From NCBI GenBank assembly GCA_014529385.2, contig CM043949.1, positions 111,331,977 to 111,395,976 of the forward strand: a DNA stretch of 64,000 bases. Reading direction: 5' to 3'. The DNA is from Adiantum capillus-veneris (Eukaryota > Streptophyta > Polypodiopsida > Polypodiales > Pteridaceae). The translations under genes and the position numbers were made by a program. Position 1 is the stretch's first letter; every line of letters starts with the position of its first letter. The notes beneath the pieces were generated by a model. It had not been told where the DNA came from, made no database searches, and worked only from the letters and a program-made list of their open reading frames with translations. Of this stretch, positions 23,140 through 33,316 are shown piece after piece.

Positions 23140-24020
23140 TTAATCTACAATCCCCCGTGATTTATCGATTTTTAACTTGATTTTGACAAATTTAGAATGT
23201 CGTCCACGGCTTCGAGTTCGCCTTTTTTAGTTTTTTTTTCGGCTATTCGGATTCACTTTGCGCGGTGTGCTCGATTTCTGGTGTTCGCTCGGTGTGTAGT
23301 ACACTCTCTGACGTTGCTTTTCGGATTTTGATTTGCTCGTTTTTGTGTTGTTTACTCGGCATGTGATTTTTTTTGCTACACTGGGTTTTTTTGGCACTTC
23401 CTGGCTTTTTCTAAGTCTTTCTGATTTTTTCTGGCTCTTTCGACGACTTTCTTTTTATTTTGTCTAATTATTTGTGAAATTTTGACTTTTCTAAATTTTT
23501 TTGTTTTTTATTATTTTTAGGAAAAGTTTTGATTTTTTATGAATCTTGGATTTTTTTATTTTTTTCTATTTTTTTGAACAATTTTGGATTTTTTGTGTGT
23601 TTTTTACTATTTTTGTGATTTTTTCTAATTTTTTAGAATTTTTGTGATTTTTCTGGTCGATTTTGATTTATCTGTGAGTATTTTTGATTTTTTTAAGAAT
23701 TATTTTTTTGTAATTTTTTATAAAATTTTTTGTGAATTTTTTATTTTTTTGGAATTTTCTAAGAAGTTTTTAATTTTTTATTTATGGTGATTTTTCTGAT
23801 CAATTTTGATTTTATTTTTAAATTTTCTAGGGTTTTTTTTTCTAGAATTTTTTAACCTCTTTTTTGGATTTTTTATGATTTTCTATGTGATTTTTCGATT
23901 TTTTTTATTTTTTTAAATTTATTGGATTTTTATATATATATATTTCTTTTAAATTATTTTTTTATATTTTTTGATTTGATTTTTATTCTCTTTTTTCCCA
24001 CATAAAATAAAAATAAAATA
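23140..24020 (-). repeat. Homopolymer-rich leader (poly-A rich on the element strand)
   Basis: About 880 bp made largely of T runs broken by GA, TC and CG on the plus strand (for example GATTTTTTATTTTTTTC). In the element's orientation this is an A-rich 5' leader directly upstream of the first ATG at 22958. No coding frame. Confidence 0.8.
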
Positions 24021-24068
24021 ATAAGTTAAAAAAACAAACCTTAGCTGCCTTACCTGGCCTGTGACGCG

Positions 24069-24125
24069 TTGACTGCGGTAGGTGCTTCTAGGCTGGCAGC
24101 GAGGACTGCGGAAAAGCCTGCACGC

Positions 24126-24162
<37 letters not shown>

Positions 24163-24257
24163 TCACGACAGGCAACGTGGAGAGTTGGCAGCCGCCGCAG
24201 GCTACGGGTCAGTACCCTTTGGGCGGATTGGCGTGTAGCAGACGGTTCCGGAAAGGA

Positions 24258-24292
<35 letters not shown>
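24069..24292. repeat. GC-richer block with (GA)n tracts
   Basis: Contains GA tracts at 24131-24160 and 24261-24292 separated by a GC-richer spacer. Frames across it encode only Arg-Glu runs. Confidence 0.7.
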
Positions 24293-24295
<3 letters not shown>

Positions 24296-24381
24296 AACTG
24301 TTAGTCAAGAGAGAGAGTGGGTTTTGGGAGAGAGAGAATGAGAGGGTTCACACGTGGGGCAATTGGGCGTGTAGCTAGCGC

Positions 24382-24422
<41 letters not shown>

Positions 24423-24786
24423 GGGTTAGAGGGAGAAGAGAGAAAAAGATAGTTGGGGAGAGTGAAGAGAGACACGGGAAAATAAGGGCAAACTCGAAGC
24501 TCTCCCGGTTTTAGGTCAAAATTCGAAGCTTTTGCCGGTAATCACACTAGACTTGTGAAAATTCTCGGTTTTCTTCAAGGCAAGCTCAAAATCTAACGGG
24601 GATTTTATGATTTTAGCCTCTTAAAATACAATGGAGTCGAGGAACGGAGAATAAGGGAGAGAGAGCAAGAGAAGAGAGAGAGAGAGAGAGAGTTAACTGT
24701 TAGTCAAGAGAGAGAGTGGGTTTTGGGAGAGAGAGAATGAGAGGGTTCACACGTGGGGCAATTTGGCGTGTAGCTAGCGCAGAGAT

Positions 24787-24830
<44 letters not shown>

Positions 24831-25120
24831 TGAGAGTTAGTGAGAGAGAGAGAGAGAGAGTATGGGTTAGAGGGAGAAGAGAGAAAAAGATAGTTGGGGA
24901 GAGTGGAGAGAGACACGGGAAAATAAGGGCAAACTCGAAGCTCTCCCGGTTTTAGGTCAAAATTCGAAGCTTTTGCCGGTAATCACACTAGACTTGTGAA
25001 AATTCTCGGTTTTCTTCAAGGCAAGCTCAAAATCTAACGGGGATTTTATGGTTTTAGCCGCTTAAAATACAATGGAGTCGAGGAACGGAGAATAAGGGAG
25101 AGAGAGCAAGAGAAGAGAGA
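24293..25120. repeat. ~400-bp tandem duplication with (GA)n tracts
   Basis: Copy 1 starts at 24293 (GTTAACTGTTAGTCAAG), copy 2 at 24692 with the same words, period 399. Shared landmarks: GGGTTCACACGTGGGG, GCGTGTAGCTAGCGCAGAG, CTCTCCCGGTTTTAGGTC, GGAGTCGAGGAACGGAG. The copies differ mainly in GA tract length. It lies in the element's leader. Confidence 0.9.
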
Positions 25121-25768
25121 GAATGAGTGGATGGGTTCAGGCGGACGGAAAGAGGAGGAAGAGAGTTTTTTTATGTGCCAAAATAGTAAAATAGGCAATT
25201 AAATCTAGCAGAATAGGCAATTAAATTGGCAAAATTATCGACAAAAATAGGTCAAAAATCGACGCAATTAGGGTGTGTAAATCACTGTTTTGAGCACAAA
25301 AATACAGCATTTCATCGTTATACACATTAATTATGCAATCAAAACATTGAATTAACCATGCAAACTTAAACACTTTTTAAGCACACACACACTAAAAAAT
25401 TGACAGTTTTTGCCAATCTTTAGGTGCGCACACAAAAGGGCTAAATTTGTCGGATTTGCAATGTGACTTCACAAATCAATAGTTAGGTATGAGCACAACA
25501 CCAATCAATCATCACAATTCAAAAATGATAACGCACACATTGATTTCTAAGTGCTCAAACATAGGCAAAATAGTGCACACACACTTAAAATTAGCATGCA
25601 CACAACTTGAAATTAATGCACACACACCTAAAATTGACCATCCAAGCATACAATTAACTCAATTAAGCATCCAATTAGCAACACACATTCATCAATTAGC
25701 AATTAAAACTTATCAAATTCATGCGCCGCCAATTCTTTAAAATTTCGATATTACGACGGCGTGAAAAT
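25121..25768 (-). other. Leader of the RT-less element up to the CACTA insertion
   Basis: AT-rich, with recurring ACACAC-containing words (AATTGGCAAA, GCACACACAC). It resumes at 43575 on the other side of the CACTA. No gene seen. Confidence 0.6.
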
Positions 25769-26040
25769 CACTACAAGAGGTTGTGTGCTCTTGTGACGCT
25801 TTTAGTGACGAAAATACACTGGTTTTTATAACCCCCCGCGTCGCTAAGAGCGTCGATACCGGAACGTCGCTATAAGCATCGCTATAAGCATCGCTATAAG
25901 CGTCGTTATAACAGTATTTATAAACGTCTCTATATAGCGACGATTGTAGCGACGCTGCAGAGCCATCTATAGCGACACTTATAGCGATTCTGCAGAGCTT
26001 TATATAGCGACGTTCATAGCGACGCCCGAAAGAAAAAAAA
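25769..26040. repeat. CACTA terminal repeat and subterminal array, left
   Basis: After the terminal CACTACAAGAGG the motif GCGTCGCTA/GCATCGCTATAA and its inverse TAGCGACG occur about ten times in 25840-26025. In this family such arrays bind the TnpA protein. Confidence 0.88.
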
Positions 26041-26210
26041 TTTGGTGGCAGGGCATTCACCCATCAACCATATTGAATGTGTCATTAATTGATTCACCTT
26101 TGAAAAAAAGTGCAAAGGTAGATATAGACGCAAAATAGTCACCCACAAGACAATATAACCATTAACTCCATCATCCATAGTACGTACTATTTACAAACTC
26201 CATCATCCAT
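26041..26210. other. CACTA sequence before the gypsy insertion
   Basis: Contains CCATCATCCATAGTACGTACT, which recurs in slightly changed form (CCATAGTACATACTGTTT) directly right of the gypsy element at 35320-35340. This local CCATCAT repetition blurs the gypsy target duplication. Confidence 0.6.
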
Positions 26211-28201
26211 TGAGTAGCGTTAAATGGTAACTTTGCATTTGCACTACATTTCTACTCAAATGTATATATTTTTTATCAAAGTTTTAACTTATTGTTCATT
26301 CTCTCTTTCCGTAATAGCCTTTTTCCATACAAACACCTTACCCCTATTAGATCTTTATGCATTTACATCATATTTCTCTCTTCATGCTGAATGTAAATAG
26401 TAAACTTAATTCTACTCTCCTAGTTTTTTTACTGCATATTCTTTTAACTAATTACCTTTACTAATTTAAATACCTATCTACATCCCATAATTTGTAAATA
26501 AATAATTTATGGGCACTTATCTTACCCATCTTCTCTCAAGGGTAGGGTTAACCTTGTAGGCCTTCCCTTCCCCACCACTATGTGACCCAAGTCTTGGATC
26601 ATTTACTTGTTTTGGTCAACAAATCTTAAATATAATGTATATCCCCAATAAATCAAACTTTATTGGAGCCTACCTCATTTGTTTAAGGTGGATTCCCTTT
26701 TGAAAAAAGCATGCTACACCTTAGATGCATGCTAAAGGGCCCCCTACAAGGAGACTTGGTTCAAAAGGTGTTTTGGATGCATCTTGAACACCTTAGCTCG
26801 TGGTTATACTTGAGGAACACTCCAAAATCAGCTTAAACACTTTGAGAAGGTCAACTTTGCCTTTTACAGCACCCAATTCTGAGTTACAGGCTGAAAGTTA
26901 TGGTGAAAACAACGTGCTGCGAACACTGTTACTGCAGGTCAAAGTTACAATCAGGTAAACCACAAAGGTGAAAAGTTTTCTTGACTTCTCCAACATTCTA
27001 AAATACCAATGGGGAGTTAAAAACCACTTGCATGTGGAGGGGTCGGCTCAAGATGCTTCCAGAGACACAACAAATAGGATGGGGACACTCTGCAGGAGCC
27101 ACTGGAGGGACATCATGGTGGGGCCCACATACATTATCAACCCTTATGGAGCCTCCACGACCTAAAAGGCTATTTTTAATGAAAAAATAAGTCCCTTATT
27201 TGCATAATTGAAGGAATGGTCAAAAGGGAACCTAACTATGGTTAATTACCTACCCTAGTCAAGTTTAACCTAACCCAAGGTCTTGTACAGCTATAAAAAG
27301 GCCCTTTGGCAAGCACAAAAATACACACACCTACTCCATTGCTGCAAATAAGCTCCTCTAAGGTTAGGGAAGCCCTAATCTCTCTCTCCTCTTGTCTCCC
27401 TATCCATTTCCTAAGCTCGTTATCATAAGCGGCACCATAGAGAGAGCATCAATATGCTATTGCTACCATTCTCTTGCAAACATTTCTCTTATCATACTCA
27501 TCCCTAAATAAGGATTGTAGATTCTATATGAGAGCAAGGATATCAAGTTCAAAGATCTATCTCATGGTTTGATCAACAAATTGTTGCGATTGGGGTGTCG
27601 TCGTCACACTTTTGCTTTAAACGCATGTAAAATTATTGTTAAGCCTATCTTGGCAGCTTCTCATATTTTGTGCTCATTGGGTTTCTTGTTTGTTGAGAAA
27701 GTTTTTTGTGCACCATGGTGTCTATTTGCTTGGCGTCTCTCCTTATGTTGTGTGTAAGTAAGTCTTGGGGCTGCATAGATGGAGAAGAGCTCTCTATGCA
27801 TGCCGCCTTATGTGTGTAAGTAGTCTCTTCTTTTGGGAAAGGAAAGGAGTTGTCAAGTATTTGTGCATTATGGTGTTTTGAGTTTTGAGGTTTTGTGCTT
27901 GCTTTTCTTAAAAGTATATGAGCACTAATATGGTGAAGGTCAATCTTTGCATGTGAGTTTGTGCAGTGTTCAAAGGGATTGCTTAAGGAGTGTGTGTTGA
28001 ATGGTTGAAGGGCATTTTGTGTTGAAGCACATAAGGAAGGTGTGTGTGTGTGTGTGTGTTGTATATGGTTTGTTTTTTGTTTCCTTCTTTCTCCATAAAA
28101 GAGGGTGGTGCCCCCTAAGAAATATGCATGTGTAGGGTCTCACGGAGTGGTTGTCTGGTGGGAGCCTTGAGTTGAGCCCCATCTCAAAAAATCCGCTCTC
28201 A
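26211..28201 (+). repeat. 5' LTR of the Tat element
   Basis: Starts TGAGTAGCGTTAAATGG, ends CCGCTCTCA. Differs from the 3' copy by scattered single bases and short indels, for example AAATTATTGTTAAGCC against AAATTGGTAAGCC. Confidence 0.95.
27291..27301 (+). promoter_or_regulatory. TATA box in the Tat 5' LTR
   Basis: CTATAAAAAGG, with the same element at 34397-34407 in the 3' LTR. A plausible promoter for the full-length RNA. Confidence 0.55.
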
Positions 28202-28207
28202 TAAAAG

Positions 28208-28225
28208 TGGTGCCCCCACTGAGGA
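28208..28225 (+). other. Primer-binding site of the Tat element
   Basis: TGGTGCCCCCACTGAGGA, six bases after the LTR end. An almost identical site (TGGTGCCCCCATTGAGGA) follows the left LTR at 47694. tRNA not assigned. Confidence 0.65.
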
Positions 28226-28815
28226 ACTTTCCTAATTGCCTTCTATTCTCCTCATGAACAATAGAGTTGCACCATATGCTTTTCATTTTTCACAACGCAT
28301 CAGAATTAACATTTGTGTTGATCGCAATTTTTTTTACCAACAACGCATTGTTTTTATGTTTGGAGCAGAAAGACTTGGTGAAATCTTGGCATCTCCAAAT
28401 CCCATCATTCTTCCATTCATTAATTATGATGATTCATTTGATGTCCATGTTTTTATTTTGTTTTGAGGTAGGGACAAGAGGCGCTTAGATAGCGATCCAC
28501 TCAAAGGAAACTTTTTTCAAGAGAAAGAAAAAGGAGAACACATTGTCACATGAACCAACCTGGAGCTGCTTCTTCTTTTACACCCATAGCTCGTCAATCT
28601 GTGCACATCATAATTACTACAAAATTTAGATTTCAAGCAACCATTAGGAGAATTTTTGGACCCACTCACCTTAATGAAATCAATGCCTCAATCAACCCTT
28701 TTATTTTGCCTATGATAAATTATGAACTAACACTTGATGTATATATTTTCATTTTGATGTGATCACTCATCGTAGTCAAAACTTTGTGGTACACAAACCT
28801 CCTTGTATTATAAAA
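28226..28815 (+). other. Tat 5' leader
   Basis: About 590 bp between primer site and gag ATG. Two stretches with the words CCATTCATTAATTATGA / CCTATGATAAATTATGA suggest an internal degenerate repeat. No clear gene. Confidence 0.5.
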
Positions 28816-29238
28816 ATGTCAAGCACTTTTCCTATCTTTCATTCTAAAAATGGTGAGGATGCACAAGAATTTCTGGATAATTTGGAGATGGCACACCTCA
28901 TCTCTGGGAGAGATCAAGAAGAGGTTAAGCTGCGTGCTTTTCCACTCGTTCTCAAAGGGGAGGCTAAGGCATGGTACGAGGCCTTGCAACCTCAAAACAA
29001 AACCAATTGGGAGAGGCTACGTGCAATTTTTCTTGCCAAATTTGGGCAAGGAGATACTCCAGAGGGTCTTTGGAAGTGTCTACTTCAACATAAACAGGTA
29101 TTCCTTGAAGACTACCCATCTTATGAGGCCGTTTTCCTTAACCTATGGGATAGATGGGAGGCTACCTTACAAAACCAAGGTGGTGCACCAAACTTTCTAA
29201 AGAAAGATAGGTTCATGGCTGCTTGTATCCAATTTTGA
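28816..29238 (+). pseudogene. Tat Gag, N-terminal part
   Basis: Capsid-type retrotransposon Gag from ATG 28816 (MSSTFPIFHSKNGEDAQEFL). It shows the conserved pattern GEAKAWYEALQP...NWERLRAIFLAKFG, then YPSYEAVFLNLWDRW. The frame ends at a TGA just after 29234, while homologous Gag sequence (FPSTFEEAREVAMVKF) goes on in the next frame from about 29223. A single-base indel in CCAATTTTGAAG is the simplest cause. Gag forms the particle that holds the element RNA. Confidence 0.85.
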
Positions 29239-32069
29239 AGACCAAGGTAGAGTTAAAATTCCCATCAACATTTGAGGAAGCACGTGAGGTGGCCATGGTC
29301 AAATTCAAGAAGTTAAATTTTCAAGCACATAGAACAAGGGACCTAAATGAAGTCATTGAGAGGGATGCTTCACCAAGCATAGGAGCACAAGTTAGGGGCT
29401 CTCTTGCCCAAACTTCACAAATAGGGGAAGGATCACAACAAGAGATCTTGCAAAGATTAACTCAACAACTAGAGAGTCTCACCTTGAATCTAGTGCAGGG
29501 CCTACCCCAACAACGACAACTAAGAGAAGGGAATCGCAATCAACGACGTCAAGCACAAGAGTTGAGATGCTGGAATTGCAACGAAGTTGGTCATGGCATG
29601 TATAATTGCCCTCACCCTCGAAGGCTTCCAGGGGACATATACCCTCTTAGACCCCCAACAACCACTACATCCAATAGCGAAGAAGAATCATCTTTGGAGG
29701 TAATGGGAATCATCTTCAACACATCAAAAACTCCATCAATAGAGGTTGACCCAACAAAGGAGCAAACAAAGGATGACAAAGGTGACCACAAGCACTTTGA
29801 AGACTTTGAGAGGATGCTTGCAAAAGATCTTACCCCTGAGGAGAAGCGGTCCTACATCGATATGCTCAAGAGGTATCCCAATTTGTTTATCACTTATTAC
29901 TCACAAATTAGAGTTGTGGATGTTATAGAGCATGGCATAGAATTAAAACCAGGTACTAAACCTGTGGCTCAAAAGCTAAGGCGCCTAGGAAAAATACAAC
30001 AAGAGGCACTTTTGACAGAGGTTAACCAACTCCTCAAAGCTGGTTTCATTTACCCTGTGTCTAACTCTGAGTGGGTATCCCCAATTGTAGTAACCCCTAA
30101 AAAGAACGGAAAATGGAGGGTCTGTGTTGACTACAAACCGCTCAATGCTGCAACAAAGAGGGATCATTTTCCTCTTCCTTTCCAAGATGAAATCTTAAAC
30201 GAAGTAGCCGGTTATGAATGTTACACAGTGTGTGATGGGTATTCAGGGTATTTTCAAATCAGAATAGCAGAAGAAGATCAGTTAAAAACCACTTTCATCA
30301 CACCTTGGGGTTGCTTTGCCTATAGAGTGATGCCATTTGGGCTCACAAATGCTCCTAGTACCTTTATAAGGTTTACAACTCTTGTCTTTCAGCCCTTCTT
30401 TGGAAATTCAATTAGGGTTTTTATGGATGACTTCTGTATCTATAGTAGCCAAAGACTTCATTGCCAAAAAGTTGAGGAGGGGCTTAGGAGGCTTCATCAA
30501 TTTGGGGCACAACTTAACCCTGAGAAGTGTCACATTGCAGAGTCACAAGTGGTATTGCTAGGTCATGTGGTTTCTTTGCAAGGAATTCAAGTGGATCCAT
30601 CAAAAGTAAATGCTCTCTTGTCACTACAACCACCAACGACAACCAAGGAGCTCATGACTTTCAACCACAAAGTAAGGTACATGTCTCGTTTCATTCACCT
30701 TCTAGCGGAAGCTATTGCACGTTTGCACAAGCTAGCAAACAAACCCACATTTGAATGGAGAGAGGAACACGAATTATGCTTTACTGAAGTAAAGTGTATT
30801 CTCAACTCTCTTCCAACAATAATGCCACCAAATCCAAAGGATACATATTACATCACGCCAAGTGTCGGAATGGAGGCCATCAGTGTAGTTCTCATGAAAA
30901 AAGACCCAAAAACATGCTACATGAGGCCAATATACTTTGCAAGCAAAGTCATGACCGCTGCAGAGAAGGGCTACACCGATATGGAGAAGGTGGTATTCAC
31001 AATTATGTTTGCGGTAAGAAAGTTCCGATCATATCTCTTACCTGCACCATTTTTCATTCTCACCATGGAAAACAATTTACCATATGTTGTGCAACACATG
31101 AGACTCTCATCTAGGATAGCCAAATGGGTTCTAGAACTTCAAGAGTTCGAATACACTTTTCTTGTGGAAGATAGCACAAGGGCAGGTCTTGCAGACATTC
31201 TCACATACAAAGTGAGAGAAAGGAAAGAGTCACCAAAGGCAGGAGACAAAGCTACACCACAAAATAATGAGGAGGAGATGGACAATGCACACATTTTGTG
31301 CTTTGATGGAGCTTACCGACGACAACACGATCAGGCAGCAGGGGGGGTTCGTATTCTAAGTCCACAAAGGGAAGTTCTTGTTAAGAAAGGTATCACCTTG
31401 GAAAATGTTCATTCTAATAATGAGGCTGAGTATGTCACCTTAAAGTTGGGGCTTAAAGAATGTAGAAAACTTGGCATCGAAAGACTTATAATAAGAGGTG
31501 ATTCCTTACTAGTTATTAGGCAAATCCAAGGAATATGGAAGTGCAAGAACCCTACTCTAGTGGAGTGGCTTAGACAGGTGAAGGCTTTGATAAAGAACTT
31601 TGAAGCTACACAGGTACAGCATGTTGTGAGAACCCTCAACAAGGAAGAAGATTATCTCGCCAATGAGAAACTTCAGATCATGGTGGGAGGTGTGAAGCTC
31701 TACGAACCAAAGTACCAAGGCCAAGAGGAATTGAAGGACATCATATTTTTCCTCCAAACTAGTGAGTGCCCTAAACACTTGGATAAAGTGCAAAGGCATA
31801 GGTTGGTAGAAAAGGCAACTCCTTACCAACTCATAGGAGATGATCTGTATCATAAAGGGAAAGGTTTGGTGCTAAGAAGGGTGCCCTCTATTCAAGAAAT
31901 AGAGAGAATCCTCTTTTCATGCCATGATGATGTCTGTGGGGGTCATTTTTCTCATGATATTACAAACAGGAAGATTTTGCAAGCAGGGTTTGTTTGGCCA
32001 AGTCTACACCGTGATGTCCAGCATTGGTGTAAGTCATGCAAAGGTTGTCAGATTGCTGGAGATCGATGA
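29223..32069 (+). CDS. Tat Gag C-terminus, RT, two RNase H domains, integrase N-terminus
   Basis: 948-residue open frame; the listed Met is not a real start, since it continues Gag. Residues 1-40: end of capsid. 116-129: zinc knuckle CWNC..H..C. About 150-260: linker with no DGG/DTG protease site. 270-480: RT with CVDYKPLN, FGLTNAPSTF and catalytic VFMDDF (399-404). 540-660: gypsy RNase H lacking the usual TDAS Asp (reads ITPS), so inactive in appearance. 690-815: second, archaeal-type RNase H with D695, E736, D760, D810 all present. 900-945: integrase zinc region, H901/H908 and C939/C942. Ends at an in-frame TGA (32067-32069); the integrase core follows in the same frame. Confidence 0.92.
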   Translation: MYPILKTKVELKFPSTFEEAREVAMVKFKKLNFQAHRTRDLNEVIERDASPSIGAQVRGSLAQTSQIGEGSQQEILQRLTQQLESLTLNLVQGLPQQRQLREGNRNQRRQAQELRCWNCNEVGHGMYNCPHPRRLPGDIYPLRPPTTTTSNSEEESSLEVMGIIFNTSKTPSIEVDPTKEQTKDDKGDHKHFEDFERMLAKDLTPEEKRSYIDMLKRYPNLFITYYSQIRVVDVIEHGIELKPGTKPVAQKLRRLGKIQQEALLTEVNQLLKAGFIYPVSNSEWVSPIVVTPKKNGKWRVCVDYKPLNAATKRDHFPLPFQDEILNEVAGYECYTVCDGYSGYFQIRIAEEDQLKTTFITPWGCFAYRVMPFGLTNAPSTFIRFTTLVFQPFFGNSIRVFMDDFCIYSSQRLHCQKVEEGLRRLHQFGAQLNPEKCHIAESQVVLLGHVVSLQGIQVDPSKVNALLSLQPPTTTKELMTFNHKVRYMSRFIHLLAEAIARLHKLANKPTFEWREEHELCFTEVKCILNSLPTIMPPNPKDTYYITPSVGMEAISVVLMKKDPKTCYMRPIYFASKVMTAAEKGYTDMEKVVFTIMFAVRKFRSYLLPAPFFILTMENNLPYVVQHMRLSSRIAKWVLELQEFEYTFLVEDSTRAGLADILTYKVRERKESPKAGDKATPQNNEEEMDNAHILCFDGAYRRQHDQAAGGVRILSPQREVLVKKGITLENVHSNNEAEYVTLKLGLKECRKLGIERLIIRGDSLLVIRQIQGIWKCKNPTLVEWLRQVKALIKNFEATQVQHVVRTLNKEEDYLANEKLQIMVGGVKLYEPKYQGQEELKDIIFFLQTSECPKHLDKVQRHRLVEKATPYQLIGDDLYHKGKGLVLRRVPSIQEIERILFSCHDDVCGGHFSHDITNRKILQAGFVWPSLHRDVQHWCKSCKGCQIAGDR

Positions 32070-32099
32070 CTCACTTACAAACCTCGAGTTCCAATAATT

Positions 32100-33149
32100 T
32101 TGTATGGTCCTTTTGAGAAGTGGGGTGTGGATGCAATAGGCCCCTTACGTCGCACATCTACCGGGAAGGTCTTCATCATTATGGGAGTAGATTACATGAC
32201 ACGATGGGCGGAGGCAGCAAGTACAACACGAATTACAGCCGAGGAGGTATCAAAATTTATCTTTGATCACATATGCAGTAGATTCGGTACACCATTAGAG
32301 ATTTTGTCAGATCGTGGTCCAGGGTTTAGAGCAGAGCTCCTAGATAATCTTTTGGCAAAGTTAAAAGTCAAACATTTGCATTCTACACCTTACTACCCTC
32401 AGTGCAATGGGTTGGTTGAAAAGGTGAATGGAATGATATGTAAGATCATTTCTAAGCAAGTTGCAGATCGACCAAACGACTGGGATCGCCATTTGACCGC
32501 AGCTCTATGGGCATACAGAACATCTTTCAAGGTATCCACTCAATTCACTCCTTTTCATTTGGTATATGGACAGGAGGCACTCCTTCCTATTGAGGTGGAG
32601 ATTGCAAGCCTACGCATTCTCTCACGGGGAGCAAAGAGGCTAAAAGAAGCTTTGCAGGAAAGAATTTTAGATCTTCAACGACTTGAGCTTGATAGAGAAG
32701 AGTCCATCGACTATTACATTGCCCAAGCCACAAGCCAAAGGGACAAAATCAACAAGAAGCTCAAGGGGAAAGGATTGAAGGAAGGTATGTTGGTTCTTCG
32801 CTATGATAACCGACTTGATACTCGATTTGACAAAAAGTTTTTGCAAAGATGGGAGGGACCTTTCATGATAAAAACAAAGTTTGGGAATGGTAGTTACAGA
32901 TTAGTAGATTTATCAGGAAAACTCCACAAGACCAGAGTAAATGGATGGAGATTAAAGCCCTACTTTCAACGTATCAATCCGTTGATAGGAAGTCATCTAC
33001 CTACATCGTCTAAGCTCCAAATTGGCATGGCTCCCTTCGGCTTGGCAAATGCTCCACCTATTTTTAAAGCTTTGATGTGCAAAGAAGAACCAGTCTTGGA
33101 ATCTCAACATACCCAAGGCAACCCTTCCATCTCCGATTTATGGGATTGA
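32100..33149 (+). CDS. Tat integrase core and C-terminus
   Basis: Same frame as the preceding ORF, separated only by TGA 32067-32069 (CGA would fit). Catalytic residues D11 (GVDAIGP), D71 (LSDRGP) and E107 (NGLVEKVN), spacing D-59-D-35-E. C-terminal module RWEGPFMI...VNGWRLKPYF is the GPY/F type; no chromodomain follows. The last ~50 residues are low-complexity. Read-through or a pristine copy elsewhere would be needed for function. Confidence 0.9.
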   Translation: MYGPFEKWGVDAIGPLRRTSTGKVFIIMGVDYMTRWAEAASTTRITAEEVSKFIFDHICSRFGTPLEILSDRGPGFRAELLDNLLAKLKVKHLHSTPYYPQCNGLVEKVNGMICKIISKQVADRPNDWDRHLTAALWAYRTSFKVSTQFTPFHLVYGQEALLPIEVEIASLRILSRGAKRLKEALQERILDLQRLELDREESIDYYIAQATSQRDKINKKLKGKGLKEGMLVLRYDNRLDTRFDKKFLQRWEGPFMIKTKFGNGSYRLVDLSGKLHKTRVNGWRLKPYFQRINPLIGSHLPTSSKLQIGMAPFGLANAPPIFKALMCKEEPVLESQHTQGNPSISDLWD

Positions 33150-33169
33150 GGTAATGAAAAGCAGGTCTA

Positions 33170-33300
33170 ATGGAGTAAAAGAGTGTATATCACTCCTCCT
33201 TTTTTTTAGAAAAATAAGAAAAAAAGAAAAAAAAAAGAAAGAAAAGAAAAAGGAAAAAACCTCTTTTGTTTCATCTAGGAGCATGAATGATCCTAGATGA
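33170..33300 (+). other. A-rich 3' untranslated stretch
   Basis: Runs of AAAAAGAAA between the integrase stop and the polypurine tract. No gene. Confidence 0.6.
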
Positions 33301-33316
33301 AGGGGGAGGGCTAATA
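33299..33316 (+). other. Polypurine tract of the Tat element
   Basis: GAAGGGGGAGGGCTAATA directly before the LTR start TGAGTAGCG; typical for Ty3/gypsy. Confidence 0.85.

Noticed and set aside
26206-26210. A firm 5-bp target duplication for the Tat element
   Set aside because: TCCAT on the left and CCATC on the right do not match exactly; only CCAT is shared and the site lies in CCATCAT repeats.
26968-27165. A 65-codon ORF identical at 34074-34271
   Set aside because: Both lie at the same place in the two young LTRs; identity reflects recent insertion, not selection on a gene.
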